A DNA stretch of 34,748 bases. Source: Clostridia bacterium. GTDB taxonomy: Bacteria > Bacillota > Clostridia > Christensenellales > Aristaeellaceae. This document shows, piece after piece, positions 7,215 to 15,455 of the stretch (within the stretch, counting starts at the first letter, position 1; the number at the start of each line of letters is the position of its first letter). A model generated the notes under the pieces. That model saw only the letters and a list, made by a program, of their open reading frames with translations. It ran no database searches and had not been told where the DNA came from. The position numbers and the translations under genes are program-made. Location: positions 1-34,748 of the forward strand of contig JAFQOD010000071.1 in NCBI GenBank assembly GCA_017395685.1, given 5' to 3'.

Positions 7215-8587
7215 TCCTTGGAACCGGCCAAACGGATGATGGCATTGGCGAAGATGCGGGCGTTCTGATACACCACTTCTTCCTTGATATATTCATCCGC
7301 CTGATGGGCCAGTTCCTCTTCACCGGGGAAGGAAGCACCGAAGGCCACGCCCTCTTCCATGGACTGGGCATAGGTGCCGCCGCCGATGGCGATGGTGCGC
7401 TTTTCGCCGCCGGTCACTTCATGATAGGCTTCCAGCAATTCCTGCACCAGCTCGGTATGCTGGCTGACGTGGTGGGGCTTGCGCCAGGTGGGCACAGTGA
7501 TTTCCATCTTGGGCAAGCGCATCCGGATCAGCTTTACGCCCTCTTCCAGATTGAACAGCACGGGATAGCGGATATCCACCACTGCTTCTACGCACCCGTT
7601 TTCCACAGTAATGATCCCCAGATTGCCAGTCAGTTCACCGGAAATTTCATCCTGCATGGCAATGCCCAGGTTTTCGCCGTTATAGGTCATGCCGATTGCT
7701 TCAGCCAGATCCTTGATCGGGCCTTCCGCCCCCAGTTCCTTCATCACCAGCAGCATTTCGCCAATGGCATTACGGGCATGGGAGGGATAGGCAGCATGGC
7801 CGTTGATGCCGATGGTTTCGATGAGCACTTTGCCCTCTTCCGCCTTGGCATGAACGGGGAAGCCCAGCTTTTCACCGGCGGCAACGGCAGCCTTGGCCGT
7901 TTCTTCATCGCCTGCCACCACAGCGGAGGCATAGCCGGGCACCACATTGGCCCGCTCGCCCACCTGGAAGGAAATAATCTGCAGGCCATCCTTGGAAAGC
8001 TGGCCCTTGAAATGTACATGAGCGCCGCCCTTTTCAATATTGATTACAGGGTAATCGGCATCCGGGCTGAAGCCGGAGCGGGGCATGGTCACCTTGGTGA
8101 CATAATAAGCCAGATCGGAAGAGCCGCATTCTTCATCGCAGCCCAGAATCAGCCGCACCTTCCTACGCAGGGGGATGCCCGCTTCCTTCACAGCGCGCAT
8201 GGCATACATCGCGGCAACGGCAGGGCCCTTATCATCACTGGTGCCCCGGCCATAGATCTTGCCATCCTTGCGCAGGCCGCCGAAGGGTTCCACCGTCCAG
8301 CCATCGCCCACAGGCACCACATCCAGATGGGCCAGAATGGCCAGCGCCTCATAGGTATCCCCTTCCCCCAGATCCGCATGGCCGGCATAGCCGTCGATGA
8401 TCTCAGAGGGCAGGCCCATCCGGGCACAATCTTCCATGGCCACATCCAGGGCCTTCCGGGCTTCCACACCGAAGGGAGCACCGGGGGCGGGATCGCCCTT
8501 GATGCTGGGCACCTGCACCCAGCGCTGCACAGTTTCCATCATTTCTTCCCGATAACCAGCCAGAATTTTTTCGATTTTTTCCATCAT
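7211..8587 (-). CDS. pepV: M20-family dipeptidase PepV-like
   Basis: A 458-residue metallodipeptidase of the PepV/Sapep group (M20A), which hydrolyses short peptides in the cytoplasm with two zinc ions. Metal and catalytic residues can be read in LAHLDVVPVGDGW, GRGTSDDKGP and GCDEECGSSD, and a late histidine in LAHQADE. The internal lid domain (roughly residues 180-370) is present. I chose ATG 8587 because GGAGG at 8597-8601 is well spaced; the upstream ATG 8608 would overlap patB and has no RBS. It follows patB by four bases and overlaps the glycosylase gene by four. Confidence 0.92.
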   Translation of the reverse strand: MMEKIEKILAGYREEMMETVQRWVQVPSIKGDPAPGAPFGVEARKALDVAMEDCARMGLPSEIIDGYAGHADLGEGDTYEALAILAHLDVVPVGDGWTVEPFGGLRKDGKIYGRGTSDDKGPAVAAMYAMRAVKEAGIPLRRKVRLILGCDEECGSSDLAYYVTKVTMPRSGFSPDADYPVINIEKGGAHVHFKGQLSKDGLQIISFQVGERANVVPGYASAVVAGDEETAKAAVAAGEKLGFPVHAKAEEGKVLIETIGINGHAAYPSHARNAIGEMLLVMKELGAEGPIKDLAEAIGMTYNGENLGIAMQDEISGELTGNLGIITVENGCVEAVVDIRYPVLFNLEEGVKLIRMRLPKMEITVPTWRKPHHVSQHTELVQELLEAYHEVTGGEKRTIAIGGGTYAQSMEEGVAFGASFPGEEELAHQADEYIKEEVVYQNARIFANAIIRLAGSKE

Positions 8588-8591
8588 TGTC

Positions 8592-9764
8592 TTATTCCTC
8601 CAATGCATCTTTCATGCGTTTGATACCATCTTTCAGCATTTCGCGGGGGCAGCCGAAATTCACCCGCATAAATCCTTCGCCCTCATTCCCAAAGAAGGTG
8701 CCGCCGGTAAGGGCCACGCCGTGCTTCCGGAAAGCGGCGGCCATCTGATCGCAGGTTTTGCCATATGCCCGCAGATCCAGCCAGGCAAGATAGGTGGCTT
8801 CAACCGGGGTCAGCTTTGCCTTGGGCAGAAATTCCTGCACATATTCCGCCAGCGCCTGCCGGTTTTCATCCAGATAGATCATCAGGCCATCCAGCCATGC
8901 ATCCCCATCCTGATAGGCTGCCTTGGTGGCGCACAGGGCAAAGGTATTGCCGCTGGTCACGCCGGCAGCTGCCAGCTTCTTTTCCATTTCCTTGAGCATA
9001 TCCGGATTGAAGGATACCGCCGTTGCCTGCTGCAAGCCTGCCACATTGAAGGTCTTGCTGGCAGCACAGAGCATCACACAGTGATCTTTGGCTTCCGGCA
9101 GGGAAAGGATGGGAGTATACCGGTGAGGGGCATAAACAAAATCCGCATGGATTTCATCGCAGATGAGGGGCACCCTGTACCGCCCGGCCAGATCGCACAG
9201 GGCGGCCAATTCTTCTTTGCTCCAATTGCGGGAAACAGGATTGTGGGGATTGCAGAACATGATCATCTTCGCCCCATCCTGCAGCGCCTTTTCCATGCCT
9301 TCAAGATTGAGGGAATAGCGGCCGCTTTCCTCATCCCGCAGCATGGCCACTTCCATCACCTTGCGGTTGTTATCCCGGATGGAAAAGAAGAAGGGGCCGT
9401 AGACAGGAGTGAAAATAGCCACCCCATCCCCCTCTTTGGTGAAGGCACGGATGCAGGTTTTCAGCCCCGTTACCACGCAGGGCAGCATCCGGGTCTGCTC
9501 CGGCAGGATGGTCAATCCATGCCGCCGCTGCCAATAATCGCACAGTGCCTTTTCCGATTCCTCATCATGCATATTATAGCCGTAGGCCGCATGCTTTGCC
9601 CTTTCCAGCAGGGCATCCACAATGGGCTGGGCGCAGGGAAAATCCATATCCGCCACCCAAAGGGGAATGGCGCCCTCCGTCAATACCTCCCGGTCATCCC
9701 ATTTTTCGCAAAGCGTATTGCGCCTGTCGATACCAGCATCAAAAAATGCCCGATCATACTTCAT
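8592..9764 (-). CDS. patB: PatB/MalY-type PLP-dependent cystathionine beta-lyase/aminotransferase
   Basis: A 390-residue fold-type I PLP enzyme of the MalY/PatB family, which carries out C-S beta-lyase reactions on cystathionine or cysteine conjugates and may act as an aminotransferase. Visible are WVADMDFP near the N-terminus, the PLP-contacting MFCNPHNPVSRNW (usual Gly replaced by Ser), DEIHADF, and the Schiff-base Lys237 in SKTFN. The RBS GGGGAGGG precedes ATG 9764. The gene overlaps rsmC-like by 11 bases and lies four bases before pepV. Exact substrate cannot be decided from sequence. Confidence 0.92.
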   Translation of the reverse strand: MKYDRAFFDAGIDRRNTLCEKWDDREVLTEGAIPLWVADMDFPCAQPIVDALLERAKHAAYGYNMHDEESEKALCDYWQRRHGLTILPEQTRMLPCVVTGLKTCIRAFTKEGDGVAIFTPVYGPFFFSIRDNNRKVMEVAMLRDEESGRYSLNLEGMEKALQDGAKMIMFCNPHNPVSRNWSKEELAALCDLAGRYRVPLICDEIHADFVYAPHRYTPILSLPEAKDHCVMLCAASKTFNVAGLQQATAVSFNPDMLKEMEKKLAAAGVTSGNTFALCATKAAYQDGDAWLDGLMIYLDENRQALAEYVQEFLPKAKLTPVEATYLAWLDLRAYGKTCDQMAAAFRKHGVALTGGTFFGNEGEGFMRVNFGCPREMLKDGIKRMKDALEE

Positions 9765-10362
9765 TTTCTTTCCCTCCCCGGCAGCAGATCACCCAGAATC
9801 CGCCGCTCTTATCGATGGTTTCCACATGATCATAAATGGTTTTCAAGAATTTCAGCGCCGATTCCGCCCCCTGCTGCTTGCGGATGACGATATAGAGGGC
9901 GCCGTTTTCCCTGAGCCGCCCGGCACAATCCCGAAACATGCCGTAGATCACCTGCTTGCCTGCCCGGATGGGAGGATTGGTAATCACCGCATCAAAGCTG
10001 CCCGGCACATTGGAAAGGCCGTCGCTCTGCACCGTCTGCACGGCCACGCCGTTGGCCCTGGCATTCCGGGCGGATAATTCCAGCGCCCGCTCATTTACAT
10101 CGCTCATCACAATTTCGCAGCCGGGCCAGCATTTTCCCACGCTTACCCCTACCGCTCCCCAGCCGCAGCCCAGATCCAGAATGCGGCCGGAAAGCTGCTC
10201 CGGCAGCGCCTTCAGCAGCACATCCGTGCCAAAGTCCACCTCGCCCCGGGAAAATACCCCCGCATCGGTGGTAAAATGCAGCGGATGCCCCCGGTAGGTA
10301 TAATCACAGGGGGCATATTTATGCTCACTGGTGGGATTCTGCGTATAATAATAATCATTCAT
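9754..10362 (-). CDS. RsmC-like small-domain rRNA/other methyltransferase
   Basis: A 202-residue class I SAM-dependent methyltransferase matching the single-domain RsmC/YbxB group (MTS domain). E. coli RsmC methylates G1207 of 16S rRNA. Motif I is DLGCGWGAVG, and motif IV is NPPIRAGK, typical of N2-guanine methyltransferases. The N-terminus MNDYYYTQNPTSEHK and TDAGVFSRGEVDFGT are characteristic of this group. It overlaps rsuA by eight bases and patB by 11. Its pairing with an RsuA-like gene suggests a small ribosome-modification module inside the operon. Confidence 0.9.
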   Translation of the reverse strand: MNDYYYTQNPTSEHKYAPCDYTYRGHPLHFTTDAGVFSRGEVDFGTDVLLKALPEQLSGRILDLGCGWGAVGVSVGKCWPGCEIVMSDVNERALELSARNARANGVAVQTVQSDGLSNVPGSFDAVITNPPIRAGKQVIYGMFRDCAGRLRENGALYIVIRKQQGAESALKFLKTIYDHVETIDKSGGFWVICCRGGKENEV

Positions 10363-11071
10363 GATATTCCATGCCCGCTGCCTGATACAGGGCAGCGGCC
10401 TCCTCCCCGGTCAATTCCCGGAAATCCCCCGGTGCCAGTTGATCATCCAATTGAAGAGGGCCAAAGGATAACCGATGCAAGGCGGCAACCGGCTTTCCCC
10501 GTGCCCCGAACATCCTTTTCACCTGATGGTATTTCCCCTCCTGCACCGTCAGCCGCCCTATATCCGGGGCCATAATTTCCAGCTTGGCAGGAAGTGCGGT
10601 AAAATCCTTCAGAGGAAGCCCGGCCAGGAAAGCTGCCTGATCGCTTTCATCCAGGGTCCCCTCCACCTTTGCCTCATATACCTTATCCACATGATATTTG
10701 GGGCCGATCAATCGATGGGCCAGTTCCCCATCCGTAGTGAGAATCAGAATACCTGTGGTATCCTTATCCAGCCGCCCCACCGGCATACAGCCCATGGCCG
10801 CATAGCAGGAAGGCAAGAGATCCATCACCGTCTTTTGCTTATGATCCTCTGCGGCGGTAAGCACCCCGGCAGGCTTATTCAGCATCAGATGCCGGGAAAG
10901 CCGGGTATCCAGGGGCACGCCATCCAGGGAAACTGCCGCCCCATCCGGAACATTTTTGCTTCCGTCCTTCCAGACGGCCCCTTCCACCCGCACCCTGCCG
11001 GCCTTCAGAATATCCCTGCAGCCGCTGCGGGATGCGACCCCCAGATTGCACAAAAGTTTATCCAGCCGCAT
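10355..11071 (-). CDS. rsuA: RsuA/RluE-family pseudouridine synthase
   Basis: A 238-residue pseudouridine synthase with an S4 RNA-binding domain (residues about 1-60, MRLDKLLCNLGVASR) and the catalytic domain containing GRLDKDTTG, whose aspartate is the nucleophile. The family modifies uridines in rRNA; RsuA acts on U516 of 16S rRNA in E. coli, but the exact site here is not certain. I start at ATG 11071, preceded by GGGAGGGG, because the longer upstream frame is Cys-rich sequence lying inside the previous gene. It overlaps the membrane-protein gene by 14 bases. Confidence 0.9.
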   Translation of the reverse strand: MRLDKLLCNLGVASRSGCRDILKAGRVRVEGAVWKDGSKNVPDGAAVSLDGVPLDTRLSRHLMLNKPAGVLTAAEDHKQKTVMDLLPSCYAAMGCMPVGRLDKDTTGILILTTDGELAHRLIGPKYHVDKVYEAKVEGTLDESDQAAFLAGLPLKDFTALPAKLEIMAPDIGRLTVQEGKYHQVKRMFGARGKPVAALHRLSFGPLQLDDQLAPGDFRELTGEEAAALYQAAGMEYHE

Positions 11072-11960
11072 TTTCCCCTCCCAGCAGGCCATCGGAAAGC
11101 AGGGCATTGCGCATCTTGCGAACAGTGCACAGGGGCAGATACAAAAGCAGGAAAATACCCAAAAGCGCCCCAAAAATCCCCGCAGGCAGGGGCGTATCCA
11201 TCAACTTGGTCATATCCTGGATGGTCTTGAGCAAATTGCCGGAAAAATCCACATTGCTAAGGATGTAGGGAATCATTACCGCCAGAATTCCTGCCAGAGC
11301 CGGCAGGAACAGCAGCGTATTTACGCAAAAATTTTTAATCAGGATGCCCATTCTGCCTTTACGCTCCCATATTGGATCCTGGCCCTCCAGCCGGTATTCC
11401 ACAGGCATATCCAGCAGCCATCCAAAGCAGAACAGCAGAATCATCATCAGCAGCATGGGCAGTGCGGCAATCACGCCGCCCAGCAGCGTGGCCTCCATCC
11501 CAAAGATCAGGGCCAGATTCTGCACCGGCCGCCACATCTGATTATAGGGCAGCACCGCAGACCCGATCACCAGATATCCCAGCACCGCAAACACAGGAAT
11601 ACCCCAGGGCAAGCCCTTTGCCAGGCGGATCAGGCCCTTTCCCAGCCATCTGCCATAAGGGATTTTCATTGCCGCCTTTACAGTATCCCCCGCAAAATGG
11701 CGAAGCCACTGCCCTGCAAAGAACCGGGACGGCATTACCAGAAATACATAGAAAAGGATGGACAGGGAATAATATACCCAGCCGGGAATGCCCTCTCCCC
11801 CTGCACCGGTAAAACCTATCACAGCCGGGGCAAGAGCGATCAGACGGATCAAAAGCTGGCACAGCATCAGCGCAGAAAGAGGCCCGATATGCATTTTACA
11901 TCTATTCAGCGCCTTTTTCATCAGGCTAAGCTGCTTTTCCGGCATACGGCTCATCTGCAT
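11058..11960 (-). CDS. Unrecognised multi-pass membrane protein
   Basis: A 300-residue protein I do not recognise. About six hydrophobic segments are visible (near residues 28-50, 65-80, 118-140, 150-182, 212-234 and 260-282), separated by basic loops. The C-terminus TVRKMRNALLSDGLLGG is hydrophilic. It looks like the DUF975/YciC-type group of loosely conserved Clostridia membrane proteins, but I see no motif that proves it. It leads the seven-gene operon, with its own promoter at 11999-12027, and overlaps rsuA by 14 bases. ATG 11960 is preceded by AAGGGCGG. Confidence 0.75.
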   Translation of the reverse strand: MQMSRMPEKQLSLMKKALNRCKMHIGPLSALMLCQLLIRLIALAPAVIGFTGAGGEGIPGWVYYSLSILFYVFLVMPSRFFAGQWLRHFAGDTVKAAMKIPYGRWLGKGLIRLAKGLPWGIPVFAVLGYLVIGSAVLPYNQMWRPVQNLALIFGMEATLLGGVIAALPMLLMMILLFCFGWLLDMPVEYRLEGQDPIWERKGRMGILIKNFCVNTLLFLPALAGILAVMIPYILSNVDFSGNLLKTIQDMTKLMDTPLPAGIFGALLGIFLLLYLPLCTVRKMRNALLSDGLLGGENAAG

Positions 11961-11998
11961 TCCGCCCTTCTATGGAATCTACATAAATATCAACAATT

Positions 11999-12027
11999 AT
12001 TATATCGCAAATCGATCGCCATTGCAA
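11999..12027 (-). promoter_or_regulatory. SigA-type promoter of the seven-gene minus-strand operon
   Basis: On the minus strand TTGCAA (12027-12022) and TATAAT (12004-11999) are 17 bases apart. It is divergent from the ppiB promoter 80 bases away. Confidence 0.75.
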
Positions 12028-12106
12028 CCGAAACCAGGCAGACCGCCGGATTTCTGCGAAAAATTGGATTTTTCACCCCCGATTTTCCCGAAAAACAAGG
12101 CCATAT

Positions 12107-12135
12107 TTGACAAAAATGCCAAAAAGCGATATGAT
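12107..12135 (+). promoter_or_regulatory. Strong SigA-type promoter of ppiB-zapA-U32
   Basis: TTGACA (12107-12112) and TATGAT (12130-12135) have a 17-base spacer. Transcription would begin at about 12141-12143, directly at a small hairpin. A second TATAAT at 12165-12170 has no matching -35. Confidence 0.8.
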
Positions 12136-12142
12136 GCATATG

Positions 12143-12158
12143 GAGGCAAAAAAGCCTC
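12143..12158 (+). other. Hairpin at the 5' end of the ppiB transcript
   Basis: GAGGC (12143-12147) pairs with GCCTC (12154-12158) around a six-A loop. Given the promoter position, this stem would sit at or within a few bases of the mRNA 5' end, where such hairpins can slow decay. That role is inferred. Confidence 0.45.
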
Positions 12159-12184
12159 GCACTGTATAATTGGAGGAAACAATC

Positions 12185-12709
12185 ATGAGCGAAATCAATC
12201 ACCCCACCTTCACCATCACGCTGGAAAACGGCGGCGTTATGACGGGGGAACTGTATCCTGAATTTGCCCCCCAGTCGGTGGGCAATTTCGCCGCCCTGGC
12301 CAACAGCGGCTTCTATGACGGGCTGATCTTCCATCGGGTAATCCCCGGCTTCATGATCCAGGGCGGCTGCCCCAAAGGCATGGGCATCGGCGGCCCCGGC
12401 TATAATATCAAGGGCGAATTTGCCCGCAACGGCGTTGATAATCCCCTGAAGCACACCTACGGCGTGCTCAGCATGGCCCGGGCCATGCATCCCGATTCCG
12501 CCGGTTCCCAGTTCTTTATCATGACCAGCGATTCCCCCCACCTGGATGGCTCCTATGCTGCTTTCGGCAAGGTGCTCACCGGCATGGAGGAAGCCGATAA
12601 AATCGTTTCCGTTCCCCGTGACCGGATGGATAAGCCCCTGGAGCCCCAGAAGATCGCCTCCATCCGTGTGGATACCAAAGGGGCCTTCTATCCCTTTGAT
12701 CAATTATGA
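12185..12709 (+). CDS. ppiB: Cyclophilin-type peptidyl-prolyl cis-trans isomerase
   Basis: A 174-residue cytoplasmic cyclophilin without signal peptide, which speeds isomerisation of Xaa-Pro bonds. The core signatures are plain: [13 protein letters not shown] with the catalytic arginine, SAGSQFFI, and [11 protein letters not shown], where the usual binding-site Trp is replaced by the Tyr/Ala region common in bacterial forms. I start at ATG 12185 because GGAGG at 12172-12176 is correctly spaced. It is first in an operon and overlaps zapA by four bases (ATGA). Confidence 0.95.
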   Translation: MSEINHPTFTITLENGGVMTGELYPEFAPQSVGNFAALANSGFYDGLIFHRVIPGFMIQGGCPKGMGIGGPGYNIKGEFARNGVDNPLKHTYGVLSMARAMHPDSAGSQFFIMTSDSPHLDGSYAAFGKVLTGMEEADKIVSVPRDRMDKPLEPQKIASIRVDTKGAFYPFDQL

Positions 12710-12993
12710 TTATCAGGAAAGGCGAAGCCACCTACACCCTGCGCATCGCGGGGCGTGATTACACCCTCACCTCCACCGATTCACCCGATCATGTGCACAG
12801 AATGGCCGTGTATGTGGATCGCAAGATCGCCGAAACCGGCTCCAGCGGCTTTGTGAACCGGGAAACGGCCGCGGTGATCGCTGCGCTCTCCATGGCGGAT
12901 GAATTGCTGGGCGCCCAGGATGACAATACCCGTCTGAGGCGGGAGCTATTGCAGGCGCGTCAGGAGCTGCAGAAACTAAAATATGCCAAATAA
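12706..12993 (+). CDS. zapA: Cell division protein ZapA
   Basis: A 95-residue ZapA, which binds and bundles FtsZ at the division ring. The N-terminal half has the ZapA fold ([10 protein letters not shown]-like [12 protein letters not shown], then [13 protein letters not shown]), and the C-terminal half is a coiled coil ([20 protein letters not shown]). It overlaps ppiB by four bases and the U32 gene by 11. The zapA, U32 peptidase, mutS2 order recurs in Clostridia, which supports the call. Confidence 0.92.
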   Translation: MIIRKGEATYTLRIAGRDYTLTSTDSPDHVHRMAVYVDRKIAETGSSGFVNRETAAVIAALSMADELLGAQDDNTRLRRELLQARQELQKLKYAK

Positions 12994-15325
12994 ACTGGAA
13001 CTGCTCGCCCCGGCGGGCAGTATGGAGGCGCTGAAGGCAGCGCTGGCAAACGGGGCGGACGCGATCTATTTAGGCGCGGCCGCCTTTGGTGCGCGTGCAA
13101 GCGCAGGATTTGATGAAAATATGCTGAAAGAGGCCCTTTCTCTTGCCCATCTTCACCGGAAAAAGATTTATGTGACGGTGAACATTCTGGTCAAGGAAAG
13201 GGAACTTTTTGATGTAAAGAAAACGCTGGCGCTGCTGGAAAATCTGGGGGCGGACGCCGTATTGGTGCAGGATCTGGGGATTCTGAAAATCTGCCGGGAG
13301 GAATTCCCCTCCCTGCCAGTGCATGCCAGCACCCAGATGGCCCTGCATAACGCCCAGGGCGTACGGCTTTTGCAGCAGCTTGGGGCAAAACGGGCAGTGC
13401 TCGCCCGGGAATGCACCATCCCCGAAATGAAAAAGGCCGCTGATACCGGCATGGAAATCGAGGCCTTCTGTCACGGGGCCATGTGCGTATCCGTCAGCGG
13501 CCAGTGCCTTTTTTCTTCCATGATCGGGGGCAGAAGCGGAAACAGAGGCCGCTGTGCCCAGCCCTGCCGCCTTTCCTATGATTATCAGGGCAAGCAGGGG
13601 GCATTTCTCTCCCCCCGGGATCTGTGCGCCCGGGATCAATTGAAAAAAATGGCGGATGCCGGGGTTTATTCCTTCAAGATTGAAGGCCGCTTAAAGCGCC
13701 CGGAATACGTGGCGGAGGTCACCCGATCCTACCGCAATGCCTTAGACGCCATTCTGGAGAATCGATTCACCCCTGCCGGACAAAAGGAAAAGGAATCCCT
13801 GATTCAGATTTTCTCCCGGGGCGGCTTTACCCAGGGCTATCCAGGCACGCTCAGGGATGCCGGGATCATCGATCCTACCCGGGTTACCCCCATTGGTCTT
13901 CCCATGGGCCGGGTGGAAAAAATGTATCAGAAGGGCGGTGCACTGCTGTGCGATGTAAAGCTGCTGCGCCCCTTGCATAACGGGGATAGCCTGGAAATCG
14001 GCAGCCAGGAAATCCGTTATTCCGGCCCGGAAGTAAAAGAAGGGCAGATTGCCACCCTCCGCCTCCGGGATAAGGTAAAAAATGGGGAACTGGTGCGCCG
14101 TACCGAGGATGAAAGCCAGCTTGCCCTGGCCCGGGCCACCTTCGAGGGTGAAAAGTTGAATCAATCCCTGCCCATTCCCTTTGACGCTGTGCTCACCGCC
14201 CTGCCGGGGCAGCCCCTTTCCCTGTACGTTACCGATGGGGAAAGCCATGTGTCCGCCGAGGGGGAAATCTGCCAGCAGGCTGCCAATAAACCGCTGGATG
14301 AAGAAGGTGCCAGAAAGGCCCTTGCCAAAACCGGGGGCACCCCTTTTATTCTGCGGGAGCTGCAATTATATACCGATCATGTCTTTGCCCCGGCTGCCGC
14401 ATTGAATGCCCTGCGCCGGGATGCCCTGTCGCAATTGACTGCCCAGCGGATCGCCGCCCATCCCAGGGAAGATATCCCGAAAGCCGCCTTCGATCCTAAG
14501 AAAGGCTCTCTTCCCGCTACACGCCTGATTGTAAAAACCAGAAACATTCAGGATATCCCCGCCCTGCTTTCTGCCGGGGCCCATCATATCCTTTATCTTC
14601 CCCAGGATTTCCGGGAAGAAAGGCTGCTGCCCATTCTGAAATCCTTCCCTGACCGCACCCATCTTTGCCTGCCCTCCCAATTGACGGAGGGCGCCCAGCA
14701 GCAGCTAAAGGCCTGGGCAATAGAATATCACATTCCCCTCTCCCTTTCCAGCCCGGGGCAATTGGAAAATGCCCAGCCGGAGGATATGGCCGGGGATGGC
14801 ATTCCCGTAATGAATGGCCAGGCCATCCGCATGCTTTCCCATCTGGGGCTCTCTTCCGTTACCCTGTCCCGGGAATTGAGCAAAAAGGAAATTGCCGATC
14901 TGCCCGCCGGCATCTGCGAATTAATCCTGCCCGTCTACGGCCGCACCCGGCTGATGCTGCTCAATCATTGCCCCATGCGCACGGCAATGGGCCTGGAAAA
15001 GGGCAGGGAGCAATGCAATCTGTGCGAAAAAGGAAAAGGTGCCCTGGGCACCTGCCTCACCGACCGGATGCATGCCGCCTATCCCCTGTATCCCCTCCGG
15101 CTGCCGGAAGGCTGCCAGATTGAAATGCTTTCCAATCTGCCGCTGCATCTGTCCCCCGCTTTACAGGGGATGCAGCCCCTTTCCTTCCTTCTGGACTTTA
15201 CCGATGAGGATCTATCCCTGCAAAAGAAAATCATCGCCCATTATCGAGCCCTCCTGGAAGGAAAAAATCCCCCCGCCCTGGATATTCGGGGAATGATGGG
15301 CAGGTTTGGAGAAGGGGTAATCTGA
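12983..15325 (+). CDS. U32-family peptidase / RNA hydroxylation protein with DUF3656 region
   Basis: A 780-residue protein of the U32 family. The signature E160-AFCHGAMC is present, followed by Cys175, Cys191 and Cys195, which with Cys168 are candidate iron-sulfur ligands. The N-terminal TIM-barrel-like start LELLAPAGSMEALKAAL is standard. The long C-terminal part (about 380-780) matches the DUF3656-containing form and carries a further cysteine set in NHCPMRTAMG and QCNLCEKGKG. E. coli members RlhA and TrhP hydroxylate 23S rRNA C2501 and tRNA U34; this one is closest in size and layout to RlhA-type proteins, so RNA hydroxylation is more likely than proteolysis. It overlaps zapA. Confidence 0.9.
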   Translation: MPNKLELLAPAGSMEALKAALANGADAIYLGAAAFGARASAGFDENMLKEALSLAHLHRKKIYVTVNILVKERELFDVKKTLALLENLGADAVLVQDLGILKICREEFPSLPVHASTQMALHNAQGVRLLQQLGAKRAVLARECTIPEMKKAADTGMEIEAFCHGAMCVSVSGQCLFSSMIGGRSGNRGRCAQPCRLSYDYQGKQGAFLSPRDLCARDQLKKMADAGVYSFKIEGRLKRPEYVAEVTRSYRNALDAILENRFTPAGQKEKESLIQIFSRGGFTQGYPGTLRDAGIIDPTRVTPIGLPMGRVEKMYQKGGALLCDVKLLRPLHNGDSLEIGSQEIRYSGPEVKEGQIATLRLRDKVKNGELVRRTEDESQLALARATFEGEKLNQSLPIPFDAVLTALPGQPLSLYVTDGESHVSAEGEICQQAANKPLDEEGARKALAKTGGTPFILRELQLYTDHVFAPAAALNALRRDALSQLTAQRIAAHPREDIPKAAFDPKKGSLPATRLIVKTRNIQDIPALLSAGAHHILYLPQDFREERLLPILKSFPDRTHLCLPSQLTEGAQQQLKAWAIEYHIPLSLSSPGQLENAQPEDMAGDGIPVMNGQAIRMLSHLGLSSVTLSRELSKKEIADLPAGICELILPVYGRTRLMLLNHCPMRTAMGLEKGREQCNLCEKGKGALGTCLTDRMHAAYPLYPLRLPEGCQIEMLSNLPLHLSPALQGMQPLSFLLDFTDEDLSLQKKIIAHYRALLEGKNPPALDIRGMMGRFGEGVI

Positions 15326-15406
15326 GGCAGAAGGATTTGTGTTAATCCCTGATTATGGCGAAAAAATGAACGCTGTAAACGTTTTTTGAACATTGCCGCC
15401 GGCTTG

Positions 15407-15435
15407 TTGAAAACCGCCGGAAATGGCCTTATACT
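15407..15435 (+). promoter_or_regulatory. SigA-type promoter of mutS2
   Basis: TTGAAA (15407-15412) and TATACT (15430-15435) are separated by 17 bases, 20 bases before the mutS2 ATG. Confidence 0.7.
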
Positions 15436-15455
15436 TTCCTATGGGAGGGAAAAAT

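Noticed and set aside
15326-15406. Possible terminator after the U32 gene (AACG..CGTT followed by TTTTTT)
   Set aside because: The stem is only four to five pairs and AT-rich; not enough to call.
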